Below are positions 51,181 to 58,985 of a DNA stretch of 64,000 nucleotides, one piece after another. The first letter of the stretch is position 1. Each line of letters opens with the position of its first letter. Location of the stretch: assembly GCF_013839515.1 (NCBI RefSeq), contig NZ_JACDNQ010000004.1, positions 124,001 through 188,000 on the forward strand. Reading direction: 5' to 3'. Origin of the DNA: Natronomonas salinimetallica. Its GTDB lineage: Archaea; Halobacteriota; Halobacteria; Halobacteriales; Haloarculaceae. A program made the translations under genes and the position numbers. Under the pieces are notes generated by a model. It was given only the letters and a program-made list of their open reading frames with translations. It ran no database searches and had not been told where the DNA came from.

Positions 51181-54100
51181 TCAAGAGATCTGAACGCCTG
51201 CGTCCTGAAGGATCCGCTTCAAATATCCCTCCTCCTGGAAGTAGACGTTATGGTCTTCGTACGTCTCCACACAGACGTCCCGCGACTCCCGCAATGTAGT
51301 CTCCTCCGTGACAGAGATCACATAAGAGTGCATCTCGATATCGGGGTCATGTAACCGATCTTCGAGGACCTTGACTCGGTCATTCAGCTTCACCTTGTTC
51401 GATTTTTCGATGTCTTCCGGTTCGAAGACCATCCCGTGTGGATCTAAAAAGAGAACGGTTTGCTTATCAGCGGACTTGATCCAGAGGATGAAATCAGGGT
51501 ATCCACCCTGTTGGAATCCAATCCCCCTGCCTCGGGGGTTTCTGAGTAGGTAGACGTCCTGACGTCTGAGGTGTCCTGTTTTGACGATGGCGTCCAGCCG
51601 TTCGACCAGCCGCCGTTCGTCTTCGTTGAGCGACTGCGATGGCGCTTTCAACTGCTCTTGGGGGCCCGCCGCTTCGATTTGTTCCTTGACGAATAGGGGG
51701 GTGTAGAGGCTCCGATCGAAGTCGAGTGTGTACTCATTCGACGACGAGCCGTTCGCGGAGAGTATCCCATCGACCGTTTCGAGGAGCTCCGGTTCATCGG
51801 GCACCCGGAACGTCAACTCGAAGCGTAGTTCTGTGTCGTCCGGCCGAAGCAGTTGATACTCGCGGCGTCTGTCCTCCCAATCGGATTTCTTAGCGTTGAA
51901 CGCGTTGTCGACGTACGATCGGAGGATGGTGCGGACGATTTCTTCGGTTTCGGCTTTCGCCTCGATCGGGTCGTCGAGGGAAACGCGGGACGTGGGACAT
52001 TTTAGCGCGAAGTAATCGTTCTGAACGACTGCCTTGAGGCGAGCCACGTCGAGAACGAGATTCGAGTATTCCTGTCGTTCTTTGTACTCGATTAGGTCGA
52101 TGAGGAGCCGATCCCAGTCGACCAACTGGAGATCCAAGTCGTCACTCCGGGCGTTGTTCTTCTCCTTGGCGAGCGCCTGTGTGTCCGAGCTCCGGAGGGT
52201 TTGGACCTCGGAGTACAGATCAACGGCAGGGGCGTGATCTTCGGAGAGTGGGAGTCTCAGACTAGTTGACGAAACGTACTCCGTATCCTCCCGCTTCCGG
52301 GGGACGTTCAGCCCGTTTTCGACGAGATCCGCTCGTACGTCTGTTTCGACGGTCCGTTCGACGAACCCGGTTGGGATATCTTCTTTCTCGAGCTGTGTCT
52401 CAAATTCTTTGATGTAGTCCGCTTTGATGCCGAACACGTTCAGGCGCTCCAGGACGTCGATGTGTTCCGGTAGGTCGGACTGAGAGACGTCTACGTGCGA
52501 TGTCCGCTTGAGGGAGTTGTTCATCCCGCGAAGGCGGATACCGCGGCCGAAGAGCTGAATGATCTCGGAGCCTTCGCTGCGTCCGACCCGCATGAGCCCC
52601 ATGCTCGCCACGCGGTAGCTGTCCCAGCCTTCGGTGAATTTCTTCGCTCCGATGAGGACGGTCACGTTCGAGCTGTCCGAGTTCAGTTCCGAGAAGAGAG
52701 CCCGCTTGAACTCCTGTTCGTCGGTCGATATCTCGGTGTGTTCCTCGATACGGGTGATGAATTTCCGCGTGGAGCCGATATTGATGAGACCGAAGTAGTC
52801 CTCGTTCCGGCCGACTCGTAGTCCAATCTCGTCGTCGGCGTTCTTCAAGTGAACGACGCTCAGTTCGGCGTCGGTGGACGCGTTGAAGACGATGTCGAGT
52901 ATCTCGTCGTATATCTCCGCTGCCGAGAGTGCGGACTCCTCGAGATAATTGAACTTGTCTTCGAAGAGACTACGGCCGTCCTCGTCCAGGAAACCCGTCC
53001 CGGACAATACATCACCGATCTCGTCGATTACTGCATCACGTTCCCGGAGGAACCGAGCAAGGAATCGGACGACCGTTTCGACGTCCGAGGCTTTGTCTTT
53101 CTTCGTAATAGCCCGGCCGCTGACGGCGTTGACCGTTTGTCCAACGAAGATCCAGAGCGGGTCGTCGATCTCGAAGGGCTCTAGCTCGTCCTCGTTCTCC
53201 GTGTAGTACTTTTTTTGCTCGTAGAATGTGAGCAGGTTTGCGGTGAGGTATGCATCGCGGCGTGACTCTGTTTCTTCGGCGAGGTTGAGGACGTCGTACT
53301 CCTTTCCGAAGCCATCGATGTGGAAGTTCCGGAACGAATACTCGAAGATAATCGACTGGACGTACCGATTTTGGAGTTGTTCGTTGTCGATCGAGCTCAG
53401 TGCTTGCCCGAATGTAGCGCTATATTCGAAGGAAAATCCGTCATCGCCGATTACGTGCTCTCGGTACGTGATCCATCGGTCCCCTTGAGCGCCTTTGTGG
53501 CCCTCGTCTACGAAGACGAGGTTGTCCCCTTCGAACGTGTCTACGGAGTACGTTTTCTCCCCGGTTTCGTCACTGATTTTGTGGATGTCTAAGACGTTAA
53601 TCGTTGTCTCAGAAGTGGGGTTCCGCTCCGGACTGAACCGTCGTGCATCGATGCCACTCGCTTCGAACTCGTTTAGGTGCTGGTCGGTCAGGCCCTCGTT
53701 CGGCGTGATCAATAACAGGTTTTCCGGCTCTTGGTCACTGTAGTGTTGGAACTGCCAGAGGTTCGCGTGCATGATCAGGGTCTTTCCGGAGCCGGTTGCC
53801 ATCCAGTAGGCGAGTTTGCTGAGGTTGTCCTCCTCTAACGGGTAGAGGTCCTCGACGCTGAGTTCGGTTCGTTTGTCCTCGATTAGAGCGCTAAATTCCC
53901 CCTGCAGTTTCTCTTCGTGGTTGTGGTAGAGATCGAGGTAAATCTCGGTGAAAAGCAGTGACAGGTACTGGAAATACTTGAGACGGATGTCCTCCTCGCG
54001 GTTCTCCGCTAGCCGGTGTTCGTACGCAGCGATGTTTCGGTCGTACTGCTCGATGCGCCGCCAGAGCCACTCGGTCGGCTCCAGTTCGGTCGTGAGTTCT

Positions 54101-54240
54101 TCGATGAATCTGCTTCGGTTATCCGGCTTGAATCCTTCCTTTGCGTCGTTGAGCGCGTCTCGGAATTCGTCGAAGCTGGTTGCGCCGAACTTGCTATACA
54201 GATATTCGGTTAAGACGAGCTTCTGGCTGAAGTCATCCAT
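51181..54240 (-). CDS. DEAD/DEAH-box helicase with C-terminal nuclease-like region (type III Res-like)
   Basis: This 1019-aa superfamily 2 helicase has Walker A MATGSGKT (147-154), DEGH box (245-248), motif III SATFG (274-278) and motif VI QLFGRGIRLRG (562-572). Near the C-terminus GGYPDFILW (913-920) and VLFLDPHGM (929-937) sit where type III restriction subunits have a PD-(D/E)xK nuclease; the last residue here is His rather than Lys. It follows the methyltransferase gene by 3 bp, so the pair is one operon. GC content is clearly lower than in the neighbours. Likely role: DNA translocation and cleavage of unmodified foreign DNA. Confidence 0.88.
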   Translation of the reverse strand: MDDFSQKLVLTEYLYSKFGATSFDEFRDALNDAKEGFKPDNRSRFIEELTTELEPTEWLWRRIEQYDRNIAAYEHRLAENREEDIRLKYFQYLSLLFTEIYLDLYHNHEEKLQGEFSALIEDKRTELSVEDLYPLEEDNLSKLAYWMATGSGKTLIMHANLWQFQHYSDQEPENLLLITPNEGLTDQHLNEFEASGIDARRFSPERNPTSETTINVLDIHKISDETGEKTYSVDTFEGDNLVFVDEGHKGAQGDRWITYREHVIGDDGFSFEYSATFGQALSSIDNEQLQNRYVQSIIFEYSFRNFHIDGFGKEYDVLNLAEETESRRDAYLTANLLTFYEQKKYYTENEDELEPFEIDDPLWIFVGQTVNAVSGRAITKKDKASDVETVVRFLARFLRERDAVIDEIGDVLSGTGFLDEDGRSLFEDKFNYLEESALSAAEIYDEILDIVFNASTDAELSVVHLKNADDEIGLRVGRNEDYFGLINIGSTRKFITRIEEHTEISTDEQEFKRALFSELNSDSSNVTVLIGAKKFTEGWDSYRVASMGLMRVGRSEGSEIIQLFGRGIRLRGMNNSLKRTSHVDVSQSDLPEHIDVLERLNVFGIKADYIKEFETQLEKEDIPTGFVERTVETDVRADLVENGLNVPRKREDTEYVSSTSLRLPLSEDHAPAVDLYSEVQTLRSSDTQALAKEKNNARSDDLDLQLVDWDRLLIDLIEYKERQEYSNLVLDVARLKAVVQNDYFALKCPTSRVSLDDPIEAKAETEEIVRTILRSYVDNAFNAKKSDWEDRRREYQLLRPDDTELRFELTFRVPDEPELLETVDGILSANGSSSNEYTLDFDRSLYTPLFVKEQIEAAGPQEQLKAPSQSLNEDERRLVERLDAIVKTGHLRRQDVYLLRNPRGRGIGFQQGGYPDFILWIKSADKQTVLFLDPHGMVFEPEDIEKSNKVKLNDRVKVLEDRLHDPDIEMHSYVISVTEETTLRESRDVCVETYEDHNVYFQEEGYLKRILQDAGVQIS

Positions 54241-54243
54241 CGT

Positions 54244-57200
54244 TCACCACATCCGGGTTTCGAAGGCCTTCTCAATCGAGCGCGTCTCGGGGAGCGCACT
54301 ATCGCGGTTGATATAGACGACGTCCTCGTCGGCGAGGACGTCCTCCGTGAGGAAGTCCCGTTCGCTCTCAAAGAAGTCCTCGCCGTCATCGTCGTATACA
54401 GGACGCCAGACGACCCGTACGTCGCCATCCTGGTTCGTCCCGTGAACGACTCGGTACTCGCGGTCGAGTCGCTCGTAGCGGCGGATTCGGGAGACGCGCA
54501 GGCCGAGTAGGTAATTGAACGTTTCGACCATATTGATAAAGGTGTCTTTCAACTCGTCGTCCTGTCGGATCTGCATCTGGTATTCGAAGGGGGTTCGTAG
54601 CTCGTCGAGATCAAGCAACGAGGGGCCGTCGAGTTCGAATTCGAGGAAGTATTTCAGGTAGCTTCCGGTAAACTCGTCTACTTTGCTCTGCTGGCCATGG
54701 GATTCGAGATTGTCGAGCGTGTCTTCGTACTGCTCAAGAGAGACGTATTTGAAGACGTGAGAGACGCCCCGCGAACCCTCCGTCGTTGGTTCCCCGTCCT
54801 CCCACTCGTCGCTGTATACCGATTTAATGATGCGGGGTTTCAGGACGTCTTGGAAGTGTTCGCCCATGTCCACTACGATGTACTTTCGATCGGTGCCTTC
54901 CTCTTCGTTCAGTTGGATCGTCGCTTCAGCGGTCGTCCCGGATCCCGCGAAGAAATCCAGAATGTAATCGTCGGATTGGGTGCCCAGTTTTGCGAATCGT
55001 TTGACGAGAGCGACGGGCTTCGGGTTGTTGAACAGGCCCCGCTCACCGAACATGTCCCGGAGGTAGGTTGTGGCGTTAGTCGTCGTATCGAGATCGTCCC
55101 AGAGCGTGGTGGGCGTAGTGCCTCGGTCTTTCGCTTCGCTCAGGAAGCGTTTTCGCTTCGGACGGCCGGTTCCCGACTTCCCGAAGACGATCCGGTCGTC
55201 CTCTTTCAGTTGCTGGAAGGTTTCGTAGTCGTTCTTCCAGCTGTTGCCCTCCTTTGGCGTGAAGGTTTCGCCCGTTTCTGGGTTCGTGATCTCGTATCGC
55301 TGGTTCGGTCGTTCCCCGCCTACTTCGAAGGGGTCTGCTTTCCATGGCCCGCGCGGATCGTCATCCGGATTCTCGAAGCCCTCCGTGATCGCGGGTAGTC
55401 GGAATCGGTCTTTGTTGTTCTTGAACGTCTCGCTGTCCTTCGCGAAGAACAGGTTGTGCGTATGGGCGGTCGAGATCGGGGCAGGGTTCGTCACCGATTT
55501 GGTCGAGTTCCAGATGATGTCCGAGACGAAGTTTTCTCGACCGAACACGTCGTCGAGGGCTTTCTTCAGGTTCGAGAATTCGTCGTCGCTAATGGAGACG
55601 AACAGTTTGCCGTTGTCACCGAGTAGCTGATTGGCGAGTGAACTCCGATCGTACATCATCGACAACCAACTGGAACTCTGGAAGCTGTCTTTGTAGACGA
55701 ACCCTTCGTCGTCACCGGTGTTGTATGGCGGGTCGATGTACGACGCCGCAATGCTGTCACCGAACGTCGGTTCCAGAAGATTCAGTGCGTGGACGTTTTC
55801 GGATTGGATCGCTAAGCCATCGACTGTCTCGTCCAATGGTTCGATTTCTGCCAGAATATCGAATACGAACTCGGTGGCAAAGTACTGCGTGTCCAGCATC
55901 ACCGACGGGTTGTTTTCGAGGAACGTCCCGTCGATAACCTCTCCTTCGGTGAATCTGGATAAGCCTTCGCCCTCGCTGTCGTCGATCGCGTACAGATCCT
56001 TCCACGCTGCGATCTGTTCGTCGTTGTCGAGAATCCGCGGGTAATACTCCTCGGGGATGTGGTCTAATGTGATACAGTAGTCACTATCGACGACGAACTT
56101 CTGTTTCTCGAATAGGCGTTTCTGGAAATCCTCGATTTCGGAGACGAGGTCGATGATCTCTGTGGCGATGTGCTCGACGGCGTTGAGCCGTGCGCGGACG
56201 TGAAAGGGAATTTCACCGCGCTCGTTGGTGATCTCCTTCCAGGAGAAGACCTCATTTTTCAGGTAGAATTCGAGTTCCCGCTGGAGGAACCCTTTCAGGT
56301 CCTTGTGGATGAAGTAGTCACTCTCGTTTTTCGTCCGGTAGTTCCGCAGGTGGCGCTGGAGGACCGTGCTGTCACTCCGGTCGACGTCAGAATCTTGTCG
56401 GAGTGTCTCCTCGAGCTGGGTGCTTGCGTGGGAAAGAATCCGATCCTCGATTACGCCCTGGATGTCTCGTCCTTTCGTTCGGGAGCCTTCCGACAGGTCG
56501 TACGTGTCGTAGTCCTCGGGTGTGAGTGCTCTATATTCGAAGTGTACAGCGACATCACGACCGTCTTGGCTGACTGGGTCGGACTCCCGGAGCACGAAAT
56601 ATTTCCCGTCGTCCTTGCGGTCGTTTCGCTTGATCTGGGCGTCGTGAAGTCTGAACGTGATATCGTAGGCGTCCTTACGGAAGGTGTAATCGTTGAACGC
56701 CTCACTCGTTTTGACGAAATACTGCTGTCGGTTAGCCCAGTGGAGTTTGACCTCCTCACCGTTGTACGGGATCGCGTATTTTTCTTGGTTGGCCGCTCGA
56801 CGCTGTGGAACGAAGTCGCCGTCCTTGTAGTAACGCGTAAAGAATCGGTACAGGTCTTGGTAGATGGCCGCCTCGGTGCGTTCTGTGATCTCCGCTTGTT
56901 CTACCTCTTGTTTGGCGTCGTAGTAGGCCTTCGCTCGGTCTTTGACGATTCCTTGGGCGTCCTCTGGGATCGCCTCTTCGTCGATATTTCCGTGGTCGTC
57001 GATCCAGTTCGGGAATTCGTCTCGGATTTGGGCTTTGACTTCGTCGAGCCGGCGTTCCGCTTTCCGTCCTTTGGCGGATTGGGACGCCGCTAATTCGGTC
57101 TCGACGCGTTCGGGAAGGCCCTCGTCGAGAAACGCGCTGATTTCGTCGCGTTTCTCGTTCATGATCCGGTAGATACCGAAATCGAGATCGGCGCTCTCGA

Positions 57201-57459
57201 ACTGGAAGAGTTTCTCGAGAAGTTCGCGGAACCGTTCGTATTTCTCCGTTCGTTCCGGCTTCGTTCTCAGGTCGTGTTCTTCCAAAAATGTCAGCAGTGT
57301 CCGTCGTTTAGCGGGTGATTTGATGCCGCGAATGTCCCCCAGTTCCTCCCACGTGATACCTCGAAGATCTTCGAGTTCTTCGTAGCCTGCATCTCTGAAA
57401 TTCTCTATCTTAGACGGACCGAATCCTCGTAGATTTTCGATGTCCGCGAGTTCAGCCAT
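54244..57459 (-). CDS. Type III-like (beta-class) DNA adenine methyltransferase with N-terminal helix-hairpin-helix domain
   Basis: In this 1071-aa protein the catalytic motif DPPYNTG (576-582) precedes the SAM-binding motif FFAGSGTT (836-843), the order of beta-class amino-methyltransferases such as type III Mod. Residues 1-60 carry two helix-hairpin-helix-like motifs (LRGFGPSKIENFRDAGYEEL and LRGITWEELGDIRGIKSPA). Residues about 65-540 form a large extra helical region not found in classical Mod proteins of about 650 aa. The target-recognition region lies between the two catalytic motifs. A TATA box sits 27 bp upstream; the helicase gene starts 3 bp downstream. Confidence 0.88.
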   Translation of the reverse strand: MAELADIENLRGFGPSKIENFRDAGYEELEDLRGITWEELGDIRGIKSPAKRRTLLTFLEEHDLRTKPERTEKYERFRELLEKLFQFESADLDFGIYRIMNEKRDEISAFLDEGLPERVETELAASQSAKGRKAERRLDEVKAQIRDEFPNWIDDHGNIDEEAIPEDAQGIVKDRAKAYYDAKQEVEQAEITERTEAAIYQDLYRFFTRYYKDGDFVPQRRAANQEKYAIPYNGEEVKLHWANRQQYFVKTSEAFNDYTFRKDAYDITFRLHDAQIKRNDRKDDGKYFVLRESDPVSQDGRDVAVHFEYRALTPEDYDTYDLSEGSRTKGRDIQGVIEDRILSHASTQLEETLRQDSDVDRSDSTVLQRHLRNYRTKNESDYFIHKDLKGFLQRELEFYLKNEVFSWKEITNERGEIPFHVRARLNAVEHIATEIIDLVSEIEDFQKRLFEKQKFVVDSDYCITLDHIPEEYYPRILDNDEQIAAWKDLYAIDDSEGEGLSRFTEGEVIDGTFLENNPSVMLDTQYFATEFVFDILAEIEPLDETVDGLAIQSENVHALNLLEPTFGDSIAASYIDPPYNTGDDEGFVYKDSFQSSSWLSMMYDRSSLANQLLGDNGKLFVSISDDEFSNLKKALDDVFGRENFVSDIIWNSTKSVTNPAPISTAHTHNLFFAKDSETFKNNKDRFRLPAITEGFENPDDDPRGPWKADPFEVGGERPNQRYEITNPETGETFTPKEGNSWKNDYETFQQLKEDDRIVFGKSGTGRPKRKRFLSEAKDRGTTPTTLWDDLDTTTNATTYLRDMFGERGLFNNPKPVALVKRFAKLGTQSDDYILDFFAGSGTTAEATIQLNEEEGTDRKYIVVDMGEHFQDVLKPRIIKSVYSDEWEDGEPTTEGSRGVSHVFKYVSLEQYEDTLDNLESHGQQSKVDEFTGSYLKYFLEFELDGPSLLDLDELRTPFEYQMQIRQDDELKDTFINMVETFNYLLGLRVSRIRRYERLDREYRVVHGTNQDGDVRVVWRPVYDDDGEDFFESERDFLTEDVLADEDVVYINRDSALPETRSIEKAFETRMW

Positions 57460-57675
57460 CGTAATACCTCATCAACCAGGCGCTAATAATCATTCCGTGT
57501 TCAACATGTTTCGGGGTGGAATCCACGGCCGCACGTCGTGAGGGGTCGGCAATCACGGTCATAATGCAACAGGTCAAGGGCTACTTCTCGCGTCACCTCC
57601 GCGGCGAAGTAGAGTAACTGGCTGGCTCCCGCTGCGCGTACGCTACGCTCGCAGGCATTTGAACCGTGAGTGTAA
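57460..57675. other. Island border with decayed hairpin sequence
   Basis: No credible gene. Bases 57518-57545 read, on the minus strand, CCTCACGACGTGCGGCCGTG and further bases, resembling an inverted and decayed version of the IS200/IS605-like hairpin at 51023-51052. A minus-strand frame across this area and the tRNA fragments is the familiar spurious translation of tRNA-flanking sequence. Confidence 0.4.
57481..57490 (-). promoter_or_regulatory. TATA box of the restriction-modification-like operon
   Basis: The minus strand reads ATTATTAGCG, centred about 27 bp before the ATG at 57459. Confidence 0.5.
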
Positions 57676-57699
57676 TGCCGCCTCCCGGATTTGAACCGG
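57675..57699. repeat. 25-bp duplicate of the tRNA-Phe 3' end (putative att site)
   Basis: These 25 bp are identical to 57787-57811, the T arm and acceptor 3' strand of tRNA-Phe plus one flanking base, in the same orientation 112 bp away. Such partial tRNA duplications mark integration sites of archaeal integrative elements. Confidence 0.75.
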
Positions 57700-57787
57700 A
57701 GGAAGACTCACTTCGTTCGTCTTCCAGGGCACAAATCCGTCCGGCGTCGTTCCTGTTGCTCGTCACTTCGCCCGTCACAACAGAATA

Positions 57788-57861
57788 TGCCGCCTCCCGG
57801 ATTTGAACCGGGGACAGCTCGATCTTCAGTCGAGTGCTCTCCCAGTCTGAGCTAAGGCGGC
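57788..57861 (-). tRNA. tRNA-Phe (GAA anticodon)
   Basis: The minus strand gives a complete cloverleaf: acceptor GCCGCCT/AGGCGGC with A73, anticodon stem TCGAC/GTCGA region with loop CTGAAGA (anticodon GAA), and T arm CCGGTTCAAATCCGG. No CCA is encoded. Its 3' end is duplicated 112 bp further on, next to the accessory island. Confidence 0.95.
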
Positions 57862-57974
57862 TCGCACCTCAACCGACACGTAGGGCATCAAAAAGGGTTT
57901 CGAAAGCCGCCGATGGCCGCGGGTTCGCGACGCGTACCGCATCGGCGGGGCTGCGGAGCGATTGCCGAAGGGGA

Positions 57975-58732
57975 TCAGTCGGCCCCAGCCGCCACGTCGG
58001 TTGCCGCACTCGTAGCGTCGCCGGCGGCGTCGAGGACGTCACGGCTCGACAGGAGGATGATGCCGAAGCCGACCTTCGCGACGATGTCGAGTACCATGAA
58101 CCCGGCCGTTTCGGGGTAGAGACCGATGATTCCGAGCCCTTCCGTCCCGACGATCCACCACACCGGATAGACGAGCCAGACGACGACGATGAGGTTCCGG
58201 AGGGTAGTAAACGTGGATTTGGCGGCCCCTGACAGTTGGCTCGCCTCCTCGGTCAGCGTCCCGAAGAGGAAATACACCAACACGAGCAAAAAGCCCGTGG
58301 AGACGCCCCACCAGATGATTCGATCCCCGACGGGGGAGAGCATGACACCGGCCGTCGACAGCGTCGCCACGGCACCGGTACCGATCATCAGCGCATCGAG
58401 ACCGACGAGCGTGGCGATCTGGTTTCGATTCGCCCCGGCGAGCAACCCGAGGTCGATGAGCAAAAGCGGCGTCGTGAACAGCCAGTCGGTGTATCTGGCC
58501 CAGTATATCGGGAGCTCTTCGCCGCCGACTTCGACCGTGGTTAGGCCGAAGCCGAGCGCCATACTGAGATAGTTCACGAACGCGATCGCGGTGATAAATA
58601 TCGTGACGATGTAGAACTCCTGACGGCGTCTGTTTTTTCGCCCCAACCGCGGGCGATGAAATACAGCATGCCGAGGAACATTCCCGCCGTGCCGATCCAC
58701 AGCCACAGTGACTCGCTGCCTGGTTGTGCCAT
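57975..58732 (-). pseudogene. Bacteriorhodopsin-like proton pump gene, interrupted by a single frameshift
   Basis: Helix A ([20 protein letters not shown]) is in one frame and helices B-G in another. The switch falls in an A6 run at about 58631-58636; one extra A gives a clean 252-aa opsin and accounts exactly for the 758-bp length. All pump residues are kept: Arg80, Asp83 and Asp94 in [19 protein letters not shown] (bR Arg82, Asp85, Asp96), Glu198, Glu208, Asp216 and the retinal lysine Lys220 in [10 protein letters not shown]. It would be a light-driven outward proton pump. It may be a fresh mutation, a sequencing error or a slippage site. The start [10 protein letters not shown] is chosen from the position of the upstream activating site. 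Confidence 0.85.
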
Positions 58733-58776
58733 GAGTACGTATCGTACTATGGGCTCGTTGGTCATGTAGAACGCAC

Positions 58777-58790
58777 CTAACTAGTATGGT
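58777..58790 (-). promoter_or_regulatory. bop-type upstream activating sequence (UAS)
   Basis: The minus strand reads ACCATACTAGTTAG, matching the Halobacterium bop-regulon UAS consensus ACCcnactagTTnG at all but one position. It ends about 45 bp before the preferred rhodopsin start (58732), close to its place in the bop promoter, and implies control by a Bat-type activator under low oxygen or light. Confidence 0.65.
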
Positions 58791-58793
58791 TTC

Positions 58794-58868
58794 ACTGCCG
58801 CCGTATTCGTGAAGGCCGACTGCCGCCGTATTCGGGAAGGCCGACTGCCGCCGTACTCGGGGGGATCA
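58794..58868. repeat. 25-bp tandem repeat, three units
   Basis: Units at 58794, 58819 and 58844 read ACTGCCGCCGTATTCGGGAA and so on; the third is degenerate. The array lies between the rhodopsin UAS and the trkH promoter. Confidence 0.8.
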
Positions 58869-58954
58869 CAGCGTCCCCGTGGCGGCTACCTCCGACTACG
58901 GTCTGTCCTCCCTCTCGTCCGACCTATCGTCAACGCGAGTTGTGTTTTCGATAG

Positions 58955-58962
58955 TTTGATAC
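58955..58962 (+). promoter_or_regulatory. TATA box of the first trkH gene
   Basis: TTTGATAC is centred about 27 bp upstream of the ATG at 58986. Confidence 0.4.
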
Positions 58963-58985
58963 GCCCGACAGGATTCCACAACGCT

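Noticed and set aside
57593-57778. 61-codon minus-strand frame across the tRNA fragments
   Set aside because: It reads through the duplicated tRNA 3' end and gives the well-known spurious 'SGSNPGGG' type peptide; no promoter or conservation is visible.
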